Source: Shewanella sairae (GTDB taxonomy: Bacteria; Pseudomonadota; Gammaproteobacteria; Enterobacterales; Shewanellaceae). From it: a stretch of DNA of 64,000 nucleotides. This document shows positions 27,905 to 37,792 of the stretch, one piece after another. The position numbers were made by a program, and so were the translations under genes. The notes beneath the pieces were generated by a model that did no database searches, was not told the origin of the DNA, and was given only the letters and a program-made list of their open reading frames with translations. The number at the start of each line of letters is the position of its first letter. Position 1 is the stretch's first letter. The DNA lies in the NCBI RefSeq assembly GCF_023283535.1, contig NZ_JAKILT010000007.1, positions 60,729 through 124,728 of the forward strand, written 5' to 3'.

Positions 27905-29683
27905 ATGAATTTGAAATATTCAAAGTTAGCATTGGCTATGGTCGGCGTAGGGATAGCTTCGACAGCATATGCATCGGATCCGTTGTATTCACAGCAATGG
28001 CATTTAAATAATACTGGGCAAAATGCTTTCTCCCAAACGTCAGGCACGGCAGGTAATGATCTTAATACTCAGCTTACGCAAGCGTTTGGTATTGCCGGTG
28101 TCGGGATTAAAGTTGCGATTATTGATACCGGTGTCCAGATTGATCACCCTGATTTAGCTGCAAACGTGACTTCTGGAAGCCAGAACTTCATATCAGACTC
28201 TACTTACCCAGCTGATTACCCTGAAGATCCTAATGGGCATGGTACGGCTGTAGCGGGTTTGATTGGTGCCGTAGGTCATAATGGTGAAGGTGTTAGAGGT
28301 GTGGCGTCAAATACTTCATTACTAGGATTTAACTGGTTATCAGAGCAAACATTTGAAGGCTGGTTAATATCACATGGTAAGGGCACTAGTACTCAGGATG
28401 TGCGAGTCTTTAACCAAAGTTATGGTTTTAGCCCTATTGATCCGATTAAAGCTGATTTGAATGACCCACAATTCAATTTTGAAATTGGAGTGATGGCTGA
28501 TGTGAGCCAGAATGCTGCATGGGGGCGTGGTGCGTTATTTGTTAAGTCAGCAGGTAATGGTTACCGTTATTTTAGAAGTGGTGGTTTTTTTGTTTTACCT
28601 GGTGACTTCTTTGCTGGTGGCAACAATTTAGGTTTGCCTATGCACAATAGTAACCAATCTTATGATAATTCAAACTACTACAACCTAGTGACAAGTGCGA
28701 TTACTGCAGATGGTACCCGTACTAGTTACTCGTCGGTCGGTAGTAATGTCTGGGTTGCAGCCCCCGCAGGCGAATATGGTACTAATGCTCCAGCAATGGT
28801 GACAACAGATCTAATGGGCTGTGATGCTGGGATGAATACTTCAGCAGGATTAGGCAGTAATGGTTTGCATGGGGGAACAGAGTTAGACCCTGAATGTAAT
28901 TATACTAGCACCATGAATGGTACCTCTTCTGCAGCACCAAATACTTCAGGTGCCATTGCCGCCATCATGTCGACTAACCATGCGTTAACAGCTAGAGATG
29001 TAAGGGCTTTATTAGCGGAAACGACAAGTAAAACTGATGCAGCAAACTCAGGTGTTAGTCTTGATTTTGTTAACCATGCAGGTGAGTTGGTTAGCTACCA
29101 AGCAGTCGATCCTTGGACAACGAATGCTGCTGGTGTTGATTTTCATGCTTTCTATGGTTTTGGTGCTGTTGATTTGGACAAAGCCATGAGCCGTGCTCGT
29201 ATGACCAATAATGTATTGCCGGCAGAAATTATCACACCTTGGGTGGGTAGTGATCTTATGGTCGAAGTACCAGATGCAAGTTTAGCTGGTGGTGAGTCGA
29301 GCCTAGAGTTTAGTGACGATATTACCGTGGAATCAGTACAAGTACAGCTCACTTTAGATCACTCTCGTCTACCTGATTTAGCCATAGAGCTTATCTCGCC
29401 AGCAGGAACCCGTTCAGTATTACAAACTCCAAGAAATGGATTAGTAGGACAGTCACTTGATCCAAGTATTACAGGGTTTGATCAACAGTTGCTGCTGAGT
29501 AACCAATTCTATGGTGAACAAGCAAAAGGTGAGTGGACTTTGAGAGCGGTTGATACCAATGGTGAAGAGCAGTTTTCTTTTATTGCTTACTTCAACAGTG
29601 CAAATGTCTTTTTTGTACCACTTAATAATAACCAAGAGCCGGGTGTGATCAAAAACTGGTCAATGCGTGTAATCGGTCACTAA
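27905..29683 (+). CDS. Secreted kexin-like subtilisin-family (S8) serine protease with P domain
   Basis: Start ATG 27905 with GAGG upstream, 592 residues. A signal peptide ends near AYA-SDP and the mature chain begins almost directly with the SQQWHLNNTGQ segment typical of kexins, so there is no propeptide. Catalytic triad: D74 (AIIDTGVQIDHPD), H112 (DPNGHGTAVAG), S341 (MNGTSSAAPNTSG). A C-terminal P/proprotein-convertase domain (about 445-590) contains LPDLAIELISPAGT and GEWTLRAVDTNGEE. The layout and triad spacing match the Aeromonas sobria serine protease ASP. The next gene, 12 bp away, encodes a likely partner. Confidence 0.93.
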   Translation: MNLKYSKLALAMVGVGIASTAYASDPLYSQQWHLNNTGQNAFSQTSGTAGNDLNTQLTQAFGIAGVGIKVAIIDTGVQIDHPDLAANVTSGSQNFISDSTYPADYPEDPNGHGTAVAGLIGAVGHNGEGVRGVASNTSLLGFNWLSEQTFEGWLISHGKGTSTQDVRVFNQSYGFSPIDPIKADLNDPQFNFEIGVMADVSQNAAWGRGALFVKSAGNGYRYFRSGGFFVLPGDFFAGGNNLGLPMHNSNQSYDNSNYYNLVTSAITADGTRTSYSSVGSNVWVAAPAGEYGTNAPAMVTTDLMGCDAGMNTSAGLGSNGLHGGTELDPECNYTSTMNGTSSAAPNTSGAIAAIMSTNHALTARDVRALLAETTSKTDAANSGVSLDFVNHAGELVSYQAVDPWTTNAAGVDFHAFYGFGAVDLDKAMSRARMTNNVLPAEIITPWVGSDLMVEVPDASLAGGESSLEFSDDITVESVQVQLTLDHSRLPDLAIELISPAGTRSVLQTPRNGLVGQSLDPSITGFDQQLLLSNQFYGEQAKGEWTLRAVDTNGEEQFSFIAYFNSANVFFVPLNNNQEPGVIKNWSMRVIGH

Positions 29684-29695
29684 AGGAGCATTAAT

Positions 29696-30154
29696 ATGAA
29701 ACCATCTATCTTTTTATCTGCCGCTGCAGTGACGCTATTTTCATCGCTTAGTATGGCTAATGGTTTGCAAGAGCTGGCTTCACCAGTTGAAATTCAAACC
29801 AGCGAAGTTGTTGTGGTCAATGGTCAGACATTTAATAAGGTGATTGAGCCTTCCGCGACGAGTAACTTTGCAGACACAGTGAAGTTGTTTGCGGGTGATG
29901 TTGTCACTAAAGGCAGTTTTAGTTTAGCGTCTAAGGCAACAGGTATTATTTTTGTCACCTTAGTAGACGGACAAAATGCAAAACAAGTTGCAGCAGACTT
30001 ACAGTTGCAGCTGGTATTTGCCAATGGCAACTCAGCCGTTTTTAAGGCTGATGAGGGTGTCGATTTACTCAATTTGAATGATAACCTGTTCAATGATAGT
30101 CGGATCAAAGCCGTTAAAATTGAACTGGCAAATAATAAATATAATCCTGAGTAA
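29696..30154 (+). CDS. Secreted ORF2-like protease chaperone (partner of the S8 protease)
   Basis: 152 residues with a signal peptide (about 1-21, ending SMA). In Aeromonas sobria the ASP protease lacks a propeptide and is folded by ORF2, a 152-residue secreted protein encoded just downstream; here the length, order and 12-bp gap are the same. The mature part starts NGLQELASPVEIQTSEVVVV and contains KLFAGDVVTKGSFSLASKAT. Function as a folding chaperone and inhibitor is inferred from position and size. A strong terminator follows. Confidence 0.78.
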   Translation: MKPSIFLSAAAVTLFSSLSMANGLQELASPVEIQTSEVVVVNGQTFNKVIEPSATSNFADTVKLFAGDVVTKGSFSLASKATGIIFVTLVDGQNAKQVAADLQLQLVFANGNSAVFKADEGVDLLNLNDNLFNDSRIKAVKIELANNKYNPE

Positions 30155-30172
30155 TTAACGTTAAAAAGTAGT

Positions 30173-30210
30173 AACGGCCTTTCAGGTTTAACTTGAAAGG
30201 CCGTTTTTTT
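30173..30210 (+). terminator. Rho-independent terminator of the protease operon
   Basis: AACGGCCTTTCA pairs with TGAAAGGCCGTT across a 9-base loop, then seven T. Confidence 0.95.
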
Positions 30211-30456
30211 AGTAATATCTAAATTAATCCTGAAGATTATTCAATTACTTTATTGTGTATTTGTGCATAGGTATGTGCATTTGCGCTGCTTGCTGTGAAT
30301 ACATATTAAGTATGCGGCTGCCGTTTAATTTTATCCTAAGTTTACTCGTTGGACGTGATTGTTGTGTTTATGTAAACATGGCTGGCTGTGCGCAATGCTA
30401 AATCGTCGCTGAACGGTATTTGCGTAAAAAATAATAAGAGCTAAAAGGAAAATGCC
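30211..30456. other. Promoter region of the antiporter gene
   Basis: About 245 bp, no gene or strong structure seen. Confidence 0.4.
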
Positions 30457-32001
30457 ATGGCCTTGGAAACTGAACCTCAATCAGCCAAAACACAATGCCC
30501 AAATGAGTCAAATTTGCAGTCAACCATTGATGGCTCTTTTGAGGATGATAAGCATACCCCGGCTTCTCTACTTGATGCGCTAACCCCAATTATCGCCTTA
30601 GTCTGTATGCTCACCGCCGCGGTTTATTTGTTTTCATCCGATAGTTCATACGGCGCTAATCAAATTGCCTTGATTATGGCGGGCTGTATTGCGTTATTAA
30701 TTGGCTGGAAAAATGGCTATAGCTGGGCTGAAATGGAGCAGGGCATAGTGCGCAGTATTGGCTTTGCCACTGGCGCTTTATTGATTCTGTTTACCGTAGG
30801 CTCGCTCATTGGCACTTGGATATTGTCAGGCACAGTGCCAACGATGATCTATTACGGCATGTTAGTGCTTAACCCTGAATACTTTTATGCAGCTTGCTGT
30901 CTATTATGCGCGGTGGTGGCTATCAGTATTGGTAGTTCGTGGACGGTAGCGGGTACGCTAGGTATCGCGCTAGTTGGCGTGGCATCTGCAATGGGACTAA
31001 GCGTTGAAATTACTGCTGGTGCGATTATAAGTGGCGCCTATTTTGGCGACAAAATGTCACCCATGTCAGACACCACTAACTTAGCGCCAGCGGTAGCTGG
31101 AACCGATATTTTTAGCCATATAAGGCACATGGTATGGACCACAGCACCGAGTATTATCATCGCCATGATAGGTTTCTTGATTTTAGGTTTTAATAGCCAA
31201 ACAAACGTCGACAGCAATAACTTTGAAACCACCTTATCTTTAATCGATACCCTGTTTAATCCCGGCGCACACTTATTACTGCCTCTGCTGGTGGTGCTGA
31301 TTTTAGCCTATAAGAAAATCCCAGCGTTCCCGACTGTCATCATAGGTACGATTGCTGGTGCGGTATGCGCAGCATTGTTCCAGTTTGATAATGTGGTTAA
31401 GTTTGCCAATGACGACAGCTTAATGCCGCTGGTGGCATTGGTTAAAGGGATATGGGTTGCCATGTTTAATGGCTATACGGCAGCCACGGGTGATGAAGTG
31501 CTGGATAATCTGCTTAGCCGTGGCGGCATGAGTAGCATGATGAATACGGTATGGTTGATTCTGTGCGCCATGACCTTTGGCGGTATCATGGAGGTGACCG
31601 GCTTACTTAAACGTATTCTGCAAAGCATTTTAGGCCTAGTGAAATCCAGCGGCAGTTTAATTTTAACCACGCTTGCGAGTGGTATTGGCGCCAACTTAAT
31701 TACAGCCGATCAGTTTATCGCCATTGTCTTGCCTGGGCGCATGCTCAAAGTCGAGTATGCTAAGCGCGGTCTTGCACCAGTAAACTTAAGTCGTGCGTTA
31801 GAAGACTCTGCCACCATTACTAGCCCACTTATTCCGTGGAATACCTGTGGCGCCTATATGGCTAGCACATTAGGCGTCGCAACTATTGCGTATCTGCCTT
31901 ATGCATTTTTTAACCTAGTGTGTCCGTTAATTAGTGCGGCTTACGCAAAGTACGACTTTAAAATTGAGCGCATAATTGCGCAAGAAGAGGCGACGGCTTA
32001 G
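30457..32001 (+). CDS. nhaC: NhaC-family Na+/H+ antiporter
   Basis: 514 residues, about 11-12 transmembrane helices after a 45-residue polar N terminus. The NhaC signature FGDKMSPMSDTTNLAPAVAG is intact, as are IGSSWTVAGTLGIAL and LEDSATITSPLIPWNTCGAY. The family exchanges Na+ (in some members with malate/lactate) for H+ across the inner membrane. AAAGGAAAA lies before ATG 30457. It is monocistronic and its 3' side runs into a strongly structured intergenic region. Confidence 0.92.
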   Translation: MALETEPQSAKTQCPNESNLQSTIDGSFEDDKHTPASLLDALTPIIALVCMLTAAVYLFSSDSSYGANQIALIMAGCIALLIGWKNGYSWAEMEQGIVRSIGFATGALLILFTVGSLIGTWILSGTVPTMIYYGMLVLNPEYFYAACCLLCAVVAISIGSSWTVAGTLGIALVGVASAMGLSVEITAGAIISGAYFGDKMSPMSDTTNLAPAVAGTDIFSHIRHMVWTTAPSIIIAMIGFLILGFNSQTNVDSNNFETTLSLIDTLFNPGAHLLLPLLVVLILAYKKIPAFPTVIIGTIAGAVCAALFQFDNVVKFANDDSLMPLVALVKGIWVAMFNGYTAATGDEVLDNLLSRGGMSSMMNTVWLILCAMTFGGIMEVTGLLKRILQSILGLVKSSGSLILTTLASGIGANLITADQFIAIVLPGRMLKVEYAKRGLAPVNLSRALEDSATITSPLIPWNTCGAYMASTLGVATIAYLPYAFFNLVCPLISAAYAKYDFKIERIIAQEEATA

Positions 32002-32009
32002 TTAAAAAA

Positions 32010-32137
32010 AGCCTTGTCGGTGTCCGCCGACAAGGCTATTGGCAAAGCCAAATATCACCATGGAGAGGGTGAAAAAATCAACCCACCGAAATGGGTGTTT
32101 AGCGAGGAACCAATTCCGATTGGACATGAAGTCCAAT
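32010..32137. other. Series of five hairpins in the nhaC / sir convergent intergenic region
   Basis: In order: AGCCTTGTCGG with CCGACAAGGCT (32010-32037); TTGGC-AAA-GCCAA; TCACC with GGTGA; ACCCA with TGGGT; and ATTGGAC-ATGAA-GTCCAAT (32119-32137). The first could be a terminator for nhaC, although its T run is weak. The close packing suggests a structured RNA or a repeat element; no known RNA family recognised. Confidence 0.6.
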
Positions 32138-32179
32138 CAACTACACCTGCTTAAGCCGCATAGCGACTCATGCTAACGA

Positions 32180-32764
32180 CTAACGCTTGGCGTACTTAGC
32201 AGTTAGCTTTTCAAGGTACGGCTGCACTTCTTTGTCACCCCAGTCGAGGTAACCACGTAAGAAGCCCACAAGGTTGCCTGAACCGTCAAATACATAAGTG
32301 GCTGGCACAACATCGGCTGGCATAATTTGGTCGATGGTTTTCTTTGGGTCTAACCAAGTTTGGTAATGCCCTAGATCATGACGATCTAAGAAGGCTTGCA
32401 CCTTATCGCTTTCTTCATCAATTGAGATTGGTACCACAACCAAGTCATTATTTTTATTAACTTGGCGGATGTTCTCCATCTGCGGGATCTCTTTAATACA
32501 AGGTGCACACCAAGTCGCCCACAGGTTAACCAGTACTAACTTACCCTTGTATTGTTTTAGGCTAATCTGCTCGCCTTTGGTGTCAGTAAACATCACTTCA
32601 GGTACTGAACGTGCCGACTGCATTTCAATAAAGCGCGACATAATTAGCGGCTTTTCAATGGCTTCACCGGTGTTGTAAACCTTATTTGAAGCAACTTGTG
32701 CTTGCGCTGGCATAAGTAATGATGAGAGCACCAATAAGCCGCTCAACAGGTGTGTTTTATTCAT
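32180..32764 (-). CDS. CcmG/DsbE-like periplasmic thioredoxin of the sir haem lyase
   Basis: 194 residues. Signal peptide (about 1-22), then a TlpA/ResA-type thioredoxin fold with active site C86-C89 (LWATWCAPCIKEIP). It is expected to reduce apocytochrome haem-binding cysteines in the periplasm. It is the last gene of a three-gene operon with the CcmH-like and CcmF-like genes, overlapping the former by 8 bp. The set lies divergent from sirA, so it most likely serves SirA maturation. Confidence 0.88.
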   Translation of the reverse strand: MNKTHLLSGLLVLSSLLMPAQAQVASNKVYNTGEAIEKPLIMSRFIEMQSARSVPEVMFTDTKGEQISLKQYKGKLVLVNLWATWCAPCIKEIPQMENIRQVNKNNDLVVVPISIDEESDKVQAFLDRHDLGHYQTWLDPKKTIDQIMPADVVPATYVFDGSGNLVGFLRGYLDWGDKEVQPYLEKLTAKYAKR

Positions 32765-33215
32765 AGGTGTTAGCCTTTATATCTTGATGTTTACGTTGTT
32801 CACGGATCCACATTACTGCAAACGCAATAATGCCAAATAGCAGTAGAATAGGACCAAACCAGAGTAGGGCTGTTGCGCCTGAAAAGCTGGGTTGGTAACG
32901 AATTTTTTCGCCATAGCGTTGTACTAGAAAGTCGATGATCTCTGCCTTAGACTCACCTTGCTCCAGCATTAAAAAAATCTGCCCTTTTAGCTCACTGGCA
33001 ATCGGCGCACCAGAGTCAAACAGGTTTTGATTGACCGACATCGGGCAGCGCAGTTCATGGGCGATTTCAAAGCCCAAGTCGCGGATTTGATCTGGGGTGT
33101 AATGGATTTTATCGCTAGCCGTTTGTGCTGAGGCTTGCACAGAAAGACTAATGCATAGCAACACGGCAAACCCGATTAATAAGCGCATTAGCGTTGAGGT
33201 GTACGCGTGACTCAT
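32757..33215 (-). CDS. CcmH/NrfF-like haem-lyase subunit with altered CPMS motif
   Basis: 152 residues: signal anchor (about 10-30), a three-helix domain, and a C-terminal transmembrane helix (about 115-137). CcmH/NrfF proteins carry LRCPxCQNQ, whose two cysteines take part in apocytochrome reduction. Here it reads LRCPMSVNQN: C57 is kept but the second cysteine is Ser60. It overlaps the CcmF-like gene by four bases (ATGA). Identity as CcmH-like is firm from the surrounding sequence (IASELKGQIFLMLEQGESKAE) and gene order; the change looks real, as the frame is intact. Confidence 0.87.
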   Translation of the reverse strand: MSHAYTSTLMRLLIGFAVLLCISLSVQASAQTASDKIHYTPDQIRDLGFEIAHELRCPMSVNQNLFDSGAPIASELKGQIFLMLEQGESKAEIIDFLVQRYGEKIRYQPSFSGATALLWFGPILLLFGIIAFAVMWIREQRKHQDIKANTYE

Positions 33216-35185
33216 GCTGGCTCCTTAACTGCAAATTGTGCTGTAGTCAGCGGCTTAGTTGCTGCCACCTGTTGACGGCGTAAGTTATACAGTCCTGACA
33301 TTGCAGCAATCAAGCCGCCTAGCATCATCATTAGGCCACCAATCCAAATCCAGCAAGCAAGTGGCTTATGGCTAATGCGCACCAAATACTCAGTTTCGCT
33401 CAGTTGCTGGCCGCTCGATACATAAAGATCACGCACTAAGTTACGTATAATACCCGCTTGCGTTGTCTCCATGGCATTGGTCTTAAAGGTTTGGCGCTGT
33501 GGCGTGATGTAACCAACAAAGTTATCACTACTGTCGGTTACCCGAATATTGGCTTGAATCGCAGTGTAGCTTTTAGCGTCCACATCGACAGTGTCTTCAT
33601 AGACAAAGGTGTAACCCGCCACCACTTTACCTTGCCCCGGCCCCATTCTTAATAACTCTTGGGTTTCAAAATTAGACACTGCCGTGGCGCCAATAATGGT
33701 AATGGCTACACCAAAGTGGGCAATGATCATGGCGGCTTTTTGGCTGATAACAGCAATGCCTTGCTGACGTAAACTAAACACCAAGTAGCCTAAAGTGAAG
33801 AATATCCAGCTTGCCGATGTTGCCCCAAGCCATACCCAAGGATTAAAGCCATCACGGGTTTGCATGGCAACCAATACACCAATCAGTGAAGCCGCAATAA
33901 ATAAGCCAGCAAGCGGGTATAAGCGATTTAACGATTGTTGTTGCCACTTAATTAGTGGTGCCGCGCCCATAAGCAGAACTGCGACAAAGGTGAGTGGTAC
34001 AAAAATGCTATTAAAGTACGGCGCGCCAACCGACAAGGTGCCTAAATTAAGCAGTTCAAACAGCAGCGGGTAGAAAGTCCCCAGTAATACCGAAATAGCG
34101 GCAACGACTAACACGATATTACCCAATAACATCACTGTGTCGCGGGAGATAAGCGCAAAGTCTGATTTAGATTTGATTAAGTTAGCCTTGAGGGCAAACA
34201 GGGTTAACGCACCGCAAACAAATACCCCGAGTAGAAATAAAATTGACATGCCGCGAGTTGGATCAGAGGCAAAAGCATGCACTGACTGCACTATGCCTGA
34301 GCGCACTAAGAAAGTGCCCAATAAGCTGAGTGAGAACGCCAATAGGCATAGTAATAAGGTGGCAATCTTAAAGCTGCTACGTTGATGGCTTAGCACCACA
34401 CTATGCAGTAAAGCAGTGGCGACTAGCCAAGGAATAAACGAAGCGTTTTCTACAGGGTCCCAGAACCACCATCCGCCCCAGCCAAGCTCGTTATATGCCC
34501 ACCATGAACCAAATGCATTACCACCAGTTAAAAATACCCAAGCCATCAGTACCCAAGGGCGCAGGTAACTCGCATGTTGTTGCGTAAACTTGCCACCAAG
34601 CAAAGCTGCAATCGCCGCAGCAAACGTCACGGTTAAGCCTACGTAACCTAAGAACAGCATCGGCGGATGGAAGATTAATCCTATGTCTTGCAAGATGGGA
34701 TTAAGGTCGCGGCCTTCAATCGGGAAGTTAGGTAACAGGCGTGCAAACGGGTTAGAGGTAAACAGCATGAATAAGTTAAAGCCGGCAATCACAAACGCCA
34801 GTATGGCAATCATGCGGCCAATAAATAGGGGGGCTTGGTAGCGCGATGAGAACACAATTAAGCAGCCCCAAATCGCTATCGATACCACCCAAAACAGCAT
34901 AGAACCTTCGTGGCTACCCCAAACCGCTGCCACTTTATATAAGGTGGCTAACTGAGTATTTGAGTGATTGGCAACGTAAGCGACGGAAAAGTCATCGAGT
35001 AAAAACGAAATAAGTAAACATAATATAGAAGCGCTAATCGTTACCGTCATTAATGCCGTCAGTGTTTTTACATAACTAAATAAGTAATGGTTTTTAGTAT
35101 ATGAAGCATAGAGCGGAATAAATGAAAGTAACACAGCGGTCACAGTGCTAATGATAAGAAAAATAAGTCCTAACTCTGGGAACAT
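33212..35185 (-). CDS. CcmF/NrfE-like haem lyase for SirA
   Basis: 657 residues with about 15 transmembrane segments. The haem-handling WWD domain is intact (WGGWWFWDPVENASFIPWL), and conserved histidines stand in AAVWGSHEGSMLFWV and LIFHPPMLFLGYVG. It moves haem to apocytochrome in the periplasm. A dedicated NrfE-like lyase is needed where a cytochrome has a non-CxxCH haem site, and SirA, encoded divergently, has one (CX15CH). It is the first gene of the operon. In S. oneidensis the sir locus has the same arrangement. Confidence 0.93.
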   Translation of the reverse strand: MFPELGLIFLIISTVTAVLLSFIPLYASYTKNHYLFSYVKTLTALMTVTISASILCLLISFLLDDFSVAYVANHSNTQLATLYKVAAVWGSHEGSMLFWVVSIAIWGCLIVFSSRYQAPLFIGRMIAILAFVIAGFNLFMLFTSNPFARLLPNFPIEGRDLNPILQDIGLIFHPPMLFLGYVGLTVTFAAAIAALLGGKFTQQHASYLRPWVLMAWVFLTGGNAFGSWWAYNELGWGGWWFWDPVENASFIPWLVATALLHSVVLSHQRSSFKIATLLLCLLAFSLSLLGTFLVRSGIVQSVHAFASDPTRGMSILFLLGVFVCGALTLFALKANLIKSKSDFALISRDTVMLLGNIVLVVAAISVLLGTFYPLLFELLNLGTLSVGAPYFNSIFVPLTFVAVLLMGAAPLIKWQQQSLNRLYPLAGLFIAASLIGVLVAMQTRDGFNPWVWLGATSASWIFFTLGYLVFSLRQQGIAVISQKAAMIIAHFGVAITIIGATAVSNFETQELLRMGPGQGKVVAGYTFVYEDTVDVDAKSYTAIQANIRVTDSSDNFVGYITPQRQTFKTNAMETTQAGIIRNLVRDLYVSSGQQLSETEYLVRISHKPLACWIWIGGLMMMLGGLIAAMSGLYNLRRQQVAATKPLTTAQFAVKEPA

Positions 35186-35741
35186 CTTATTTGCTCTCTA
35201 TTAATTAACTTATTCTATAAAAAGTTAATTTGCTTGAAATTCATTCTTTTTGTATCGATATATAGCAAAGTATTAAGTGGTAATTATTATTAACTGTTTA
35301 ATCTTGCCTGCTCATTTATTCATCGCAATGCGTTGAGCTTTCTTTATATAAAGCTACTTTAAAGCCATTTTATCTAAGGGTAGGTTATATTAGCGATGTG
35401 TTTTGTGACCTTCCTATCCTTTATAAGACCAAGTCTCTCTTCTGATATTTTTTCACGTGTAAACGGGGTGTTTTTAGGTTCTTTTAGATATCAAAAAATG
35501 CTATCACAAGTGAAAAACACCGCTTTTAAATTCGTGTATCCTTATGTTTTTGAATCATTTTTAGTGATTTTTTACTATCTGCGATTTTCGAGATCTCATT
35601 TCTTGCTGTAGCGCGTATTTTTTGCAAAAAAGATGTGGAAAATAGCTGCAACTCAATTGTTCAGTTGTTCGGCTAAACAAGAGAGTGCCTTAGTTGAATG
35701 ATGATGAAAATACTATAACTAGGTTATAACTAGGAGTGATG
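35186..35741. promoter_or_regulatory. Divergent control region between the haem lyase operon and sirA
   Basis: 556 bp, AT-rich. GGTGTTTTT (35467-35475) pairs with AAAAACACC (35513-35521) around 37 bases. Just before sirA, ATAACTAGG occurs twice in direct repeat, the second copy forming the SD. No convincing CRP (TGTGA-N6-TCACA) or FNR/EtrA (TTGAT-N4-ATCAA) site was found by eye. A 71-codon frame at 35396-35611 has no SD and an unlikely composition. Confidence 0.5.
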
Positions 35742-37772
35742 ATGAAAAGTTGGAAACTTAAAGCAGTCGCAAGCGTACTGTTTTGTTTCGGCGCAATAGG
35801 TAACGCTAGTGCTGCTGGTGATAAGTACAATAGCATCCCAGAAATGGGTGCATCTGCTAAGAATGCAATTGCAAACTATGCGGGTACAGAAAGAACGATA
35901 GGTGTTAAATCACTACACGATTATATTGTTCAAGAAGATGAGTTATTTGATTTCTTATTTCAAAACCATCCAATGTTCAAATATCAAGAAGAAGGTAACT
36001 TAATTGGTGATTACCATATTAGTGACCGTGGTGAAGAATATTTAGATACCGGCGGAAGCCAGGCATACAGCAAGCGTGTTGGTCGTCCAAGTGCTGTTCA
36101 GTACCGTCTAGGTGCTAAATCAACATTGGATTTCCCAAACAACTTCGTAGGTCCAGAGAAGTGTGCTGAATGTCACGCGACTCAATATGAAAAATGGCAA
36201 CGTTCGCGCCACGCTAACGTAGTGCGTTTCCCAAGTGAAATTACCGATAAAGAAGTACCAAACGGTGATTTGAATGCCAAGTTATACGGTAGTGAAGCAT
36301 CAATGCTACCAGACGGTGTTCGTGCTAATGATGTTTACGCAATCATCGGTACACCTCGTACTAAGTACGGTTTCCTAGATTCATGGTTAGTACGCGGTAC
36401 TTACCACGTTCGTGACGGTCTACTATCTGAAGGTACCGGTAAAATGGTAGCCGGTGGTAACCAGTTCTCTCGCGGTTGGGCTGAATGGTTAACGCCAGAG
36501 ATGGCCAAGAAAATTAATAAAGCAATTCCAGAGTTCCCAGTAACACTAGAAGAGTTTGGCGCTTCAGGCTCACACCAGTGGGGTATGACTTCATACGGTG
36601 CTAAGTACGAAAAAGAGATGCTGTTCCAGCCTGGTAGTTCTTACTGTGAAATGTGTCACACGTACAAGTTCGACTTCCAAAATAAAGAAGAGTTCTTTGA
36701 TGCACTTGGCGATGCTAAGAAGCTACAAGAGCACACTATCTCTAAAGGTATTGCTTGTGAAGAATGTCATGGCGCGGGCGGTCACTTAGATGGCGGTACG
36801 GGTGGCATGCAGTCTAACTGTGAACGTTGTCACCAGCGCTTCTTCTTCGTTGACGCACTAGCTGATACTGAACAAGCTCAAGAGAAAATGGAATACGCAT
36901 TCGGCGTATACATGAAGTCTGCTTGTCCATCTTGTGGTACTGAAGGTTCACAGATGTTTGCTTCTGCTCACTACGAGAAAGGCATGCGTTGTACAACTTG
37001 TCACGATCCGCATGAAGTAACAGATGGCGATTTCCTATCTGGTTTCTCTACACCAAAGCTGAAGAAAGACTGTGTTGACTGTCACGAAGCGCAAGCAACG
37101 ATTGCTGACAATACTGACACTCACAGCAACCAAACTTGTCAAAGCTGTCACATGCCAAACATGGGTAGCTGTGAGAACTTCGCTGCAATCCAGTTCCCAG
37201 ACAACGCAGGTTTTGACGCGGTTCGTCGTACTCACATGTGGAAGATTGATATCGACCCAGAGCGTAAGACACTTAACCCACCTGAAGGTCAGCCACGTGA
37301 TTCAAGCGTGAAAGGTTGGACTGTTGCTAAGAACGAAGACGGTCATAACTACTTAGACTTAATGTGGACTTGTGCTCGTACAGCGATTTCTGACAAAGAC
37401 GTAGTGGATAACAAGGGTTGTCATAGCCCATTCCAGTCTGAGCTAGAAGTTGGCCTACATTACGACGACCAGATGGAAATCTACGGTGAAGTAATGAAGA
37501 TGCAAAAGCCTGTTAAAGAGGTGTTTGCTCAAGTTGAACAAGCTCTTGAGCGTATCGATATGCTACTAGAAGTGACTAAGCTGTCTACTGCTGACAAGAC
37601 TGAAGTCCTAATGCTAGCTGAGAAAGCACAAGAAACGATTGAACTAATTAAAGAAGATGGTTCATGGGGTGTTCATGGCTTCCGCTACAGCCAGAAGCGT
37701 CTAGACGCAGCACTAACCTATGTTACCCAAGCTCAAAACATTCTTGATGGTGTTGGTTACAGCGCTAAATAA
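35742..37772 (+). CDS. sirA: Octahaem dissimilatory sulfite reductase SirA (MccA family)
   Basis: Start ATG 35742, five bases after AGGAG, gives 676 residues with a signal peptide (about 1-25). Seven CxxCH haem sites start at C141, C302, C339, C360, C417, C444 and C466, and an eighth of the form CX15CH runs from C544 to H561 (KGCH). This is the MccA/SirA signature; MccA reduces sulfite to sulfide with six electrons at a haem c plus Cu(I) site. Codon use looks optimised for high expression. The divergent haem lyase and the downstream SirCD and NosLDFY-like genes complete the system. Confidence 0.96.
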   Translation: MKSWKLKAVASVLFCFGAIGNASAAGDKYNSIPEMGASAKNAIANYAGTERTIGVKSLHDYIVQEDELFDFLFQNHPMFKYQEEGNLIGDYHISDRGEEYLDTGGSQAYSKRVGRPSAVQYRLGAKSTLDFPNNFVGPEKCAECHATQYEKWQRSRHANVVRFPSEITDKEVPNGDLNAKLYGSEASMLPDGVRANDVYAIIGTPRTKYGFLDSWLVRGTYHVRDGLLSEGTGKMVAGGNQFSRGWAEWLTPEMAKKINKAIPEFPVTLEEFGASGSHQWGMTSYGAKYEKEMLFQPGSSYCEMCHTYKFDFQNKEEFFDALGDAKKLQEHTISKGIACEECHGAGGHLDGGTGGMQSNCERCHQRFFFVDALADTEQAQEKMEYAFGVYMKSACPSCGTEGSQMFASAHYEKGMRCTTCHDPHEVTDGDFLSGFSTPKLKKDCVDCHEAQATIADNTDTHSNQTCQSCHMPNMGSCENFAAIQFPDNAGFDAVRRTHMWKIDIDPERKTLNPPEGQPRDSSVKGWTVAKNEDGHNYLDLMWTCARTAISDKDVVDNKGCHSPFQSELEVGLHYDDQMEIYGEVMKMQKPVKEVFAQVEQALERIDMLLEVTKLSTADKTEVLMLAEKAQETIELIKEDGSWGVHGFRYSQKRLDAALTYVTQAQNILDGVGYSAK

Positions 37773-37792
37773 ATGTAATTGAGTTAATACCG

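Noticed and set aside
32010..32137. Na+ riboswitch linked to nhaC
   Set aside because: The structure is downstream of nhaC, not in its leader, and does not match a riboswitch layout I know.
35396..35611. 71-codon frame in the sirA control region
   Set aside because: No SD, low-complexity hydrophobic and aromatic composition typical of AT-rich DNA, and it lies across an inverted repeat.
35186..35741. CRP or FNR/EtrA sites for sir regulation
   Set aside because: Only half-sites such as TCACA and TGTGA were found, none paired with proper spacing.
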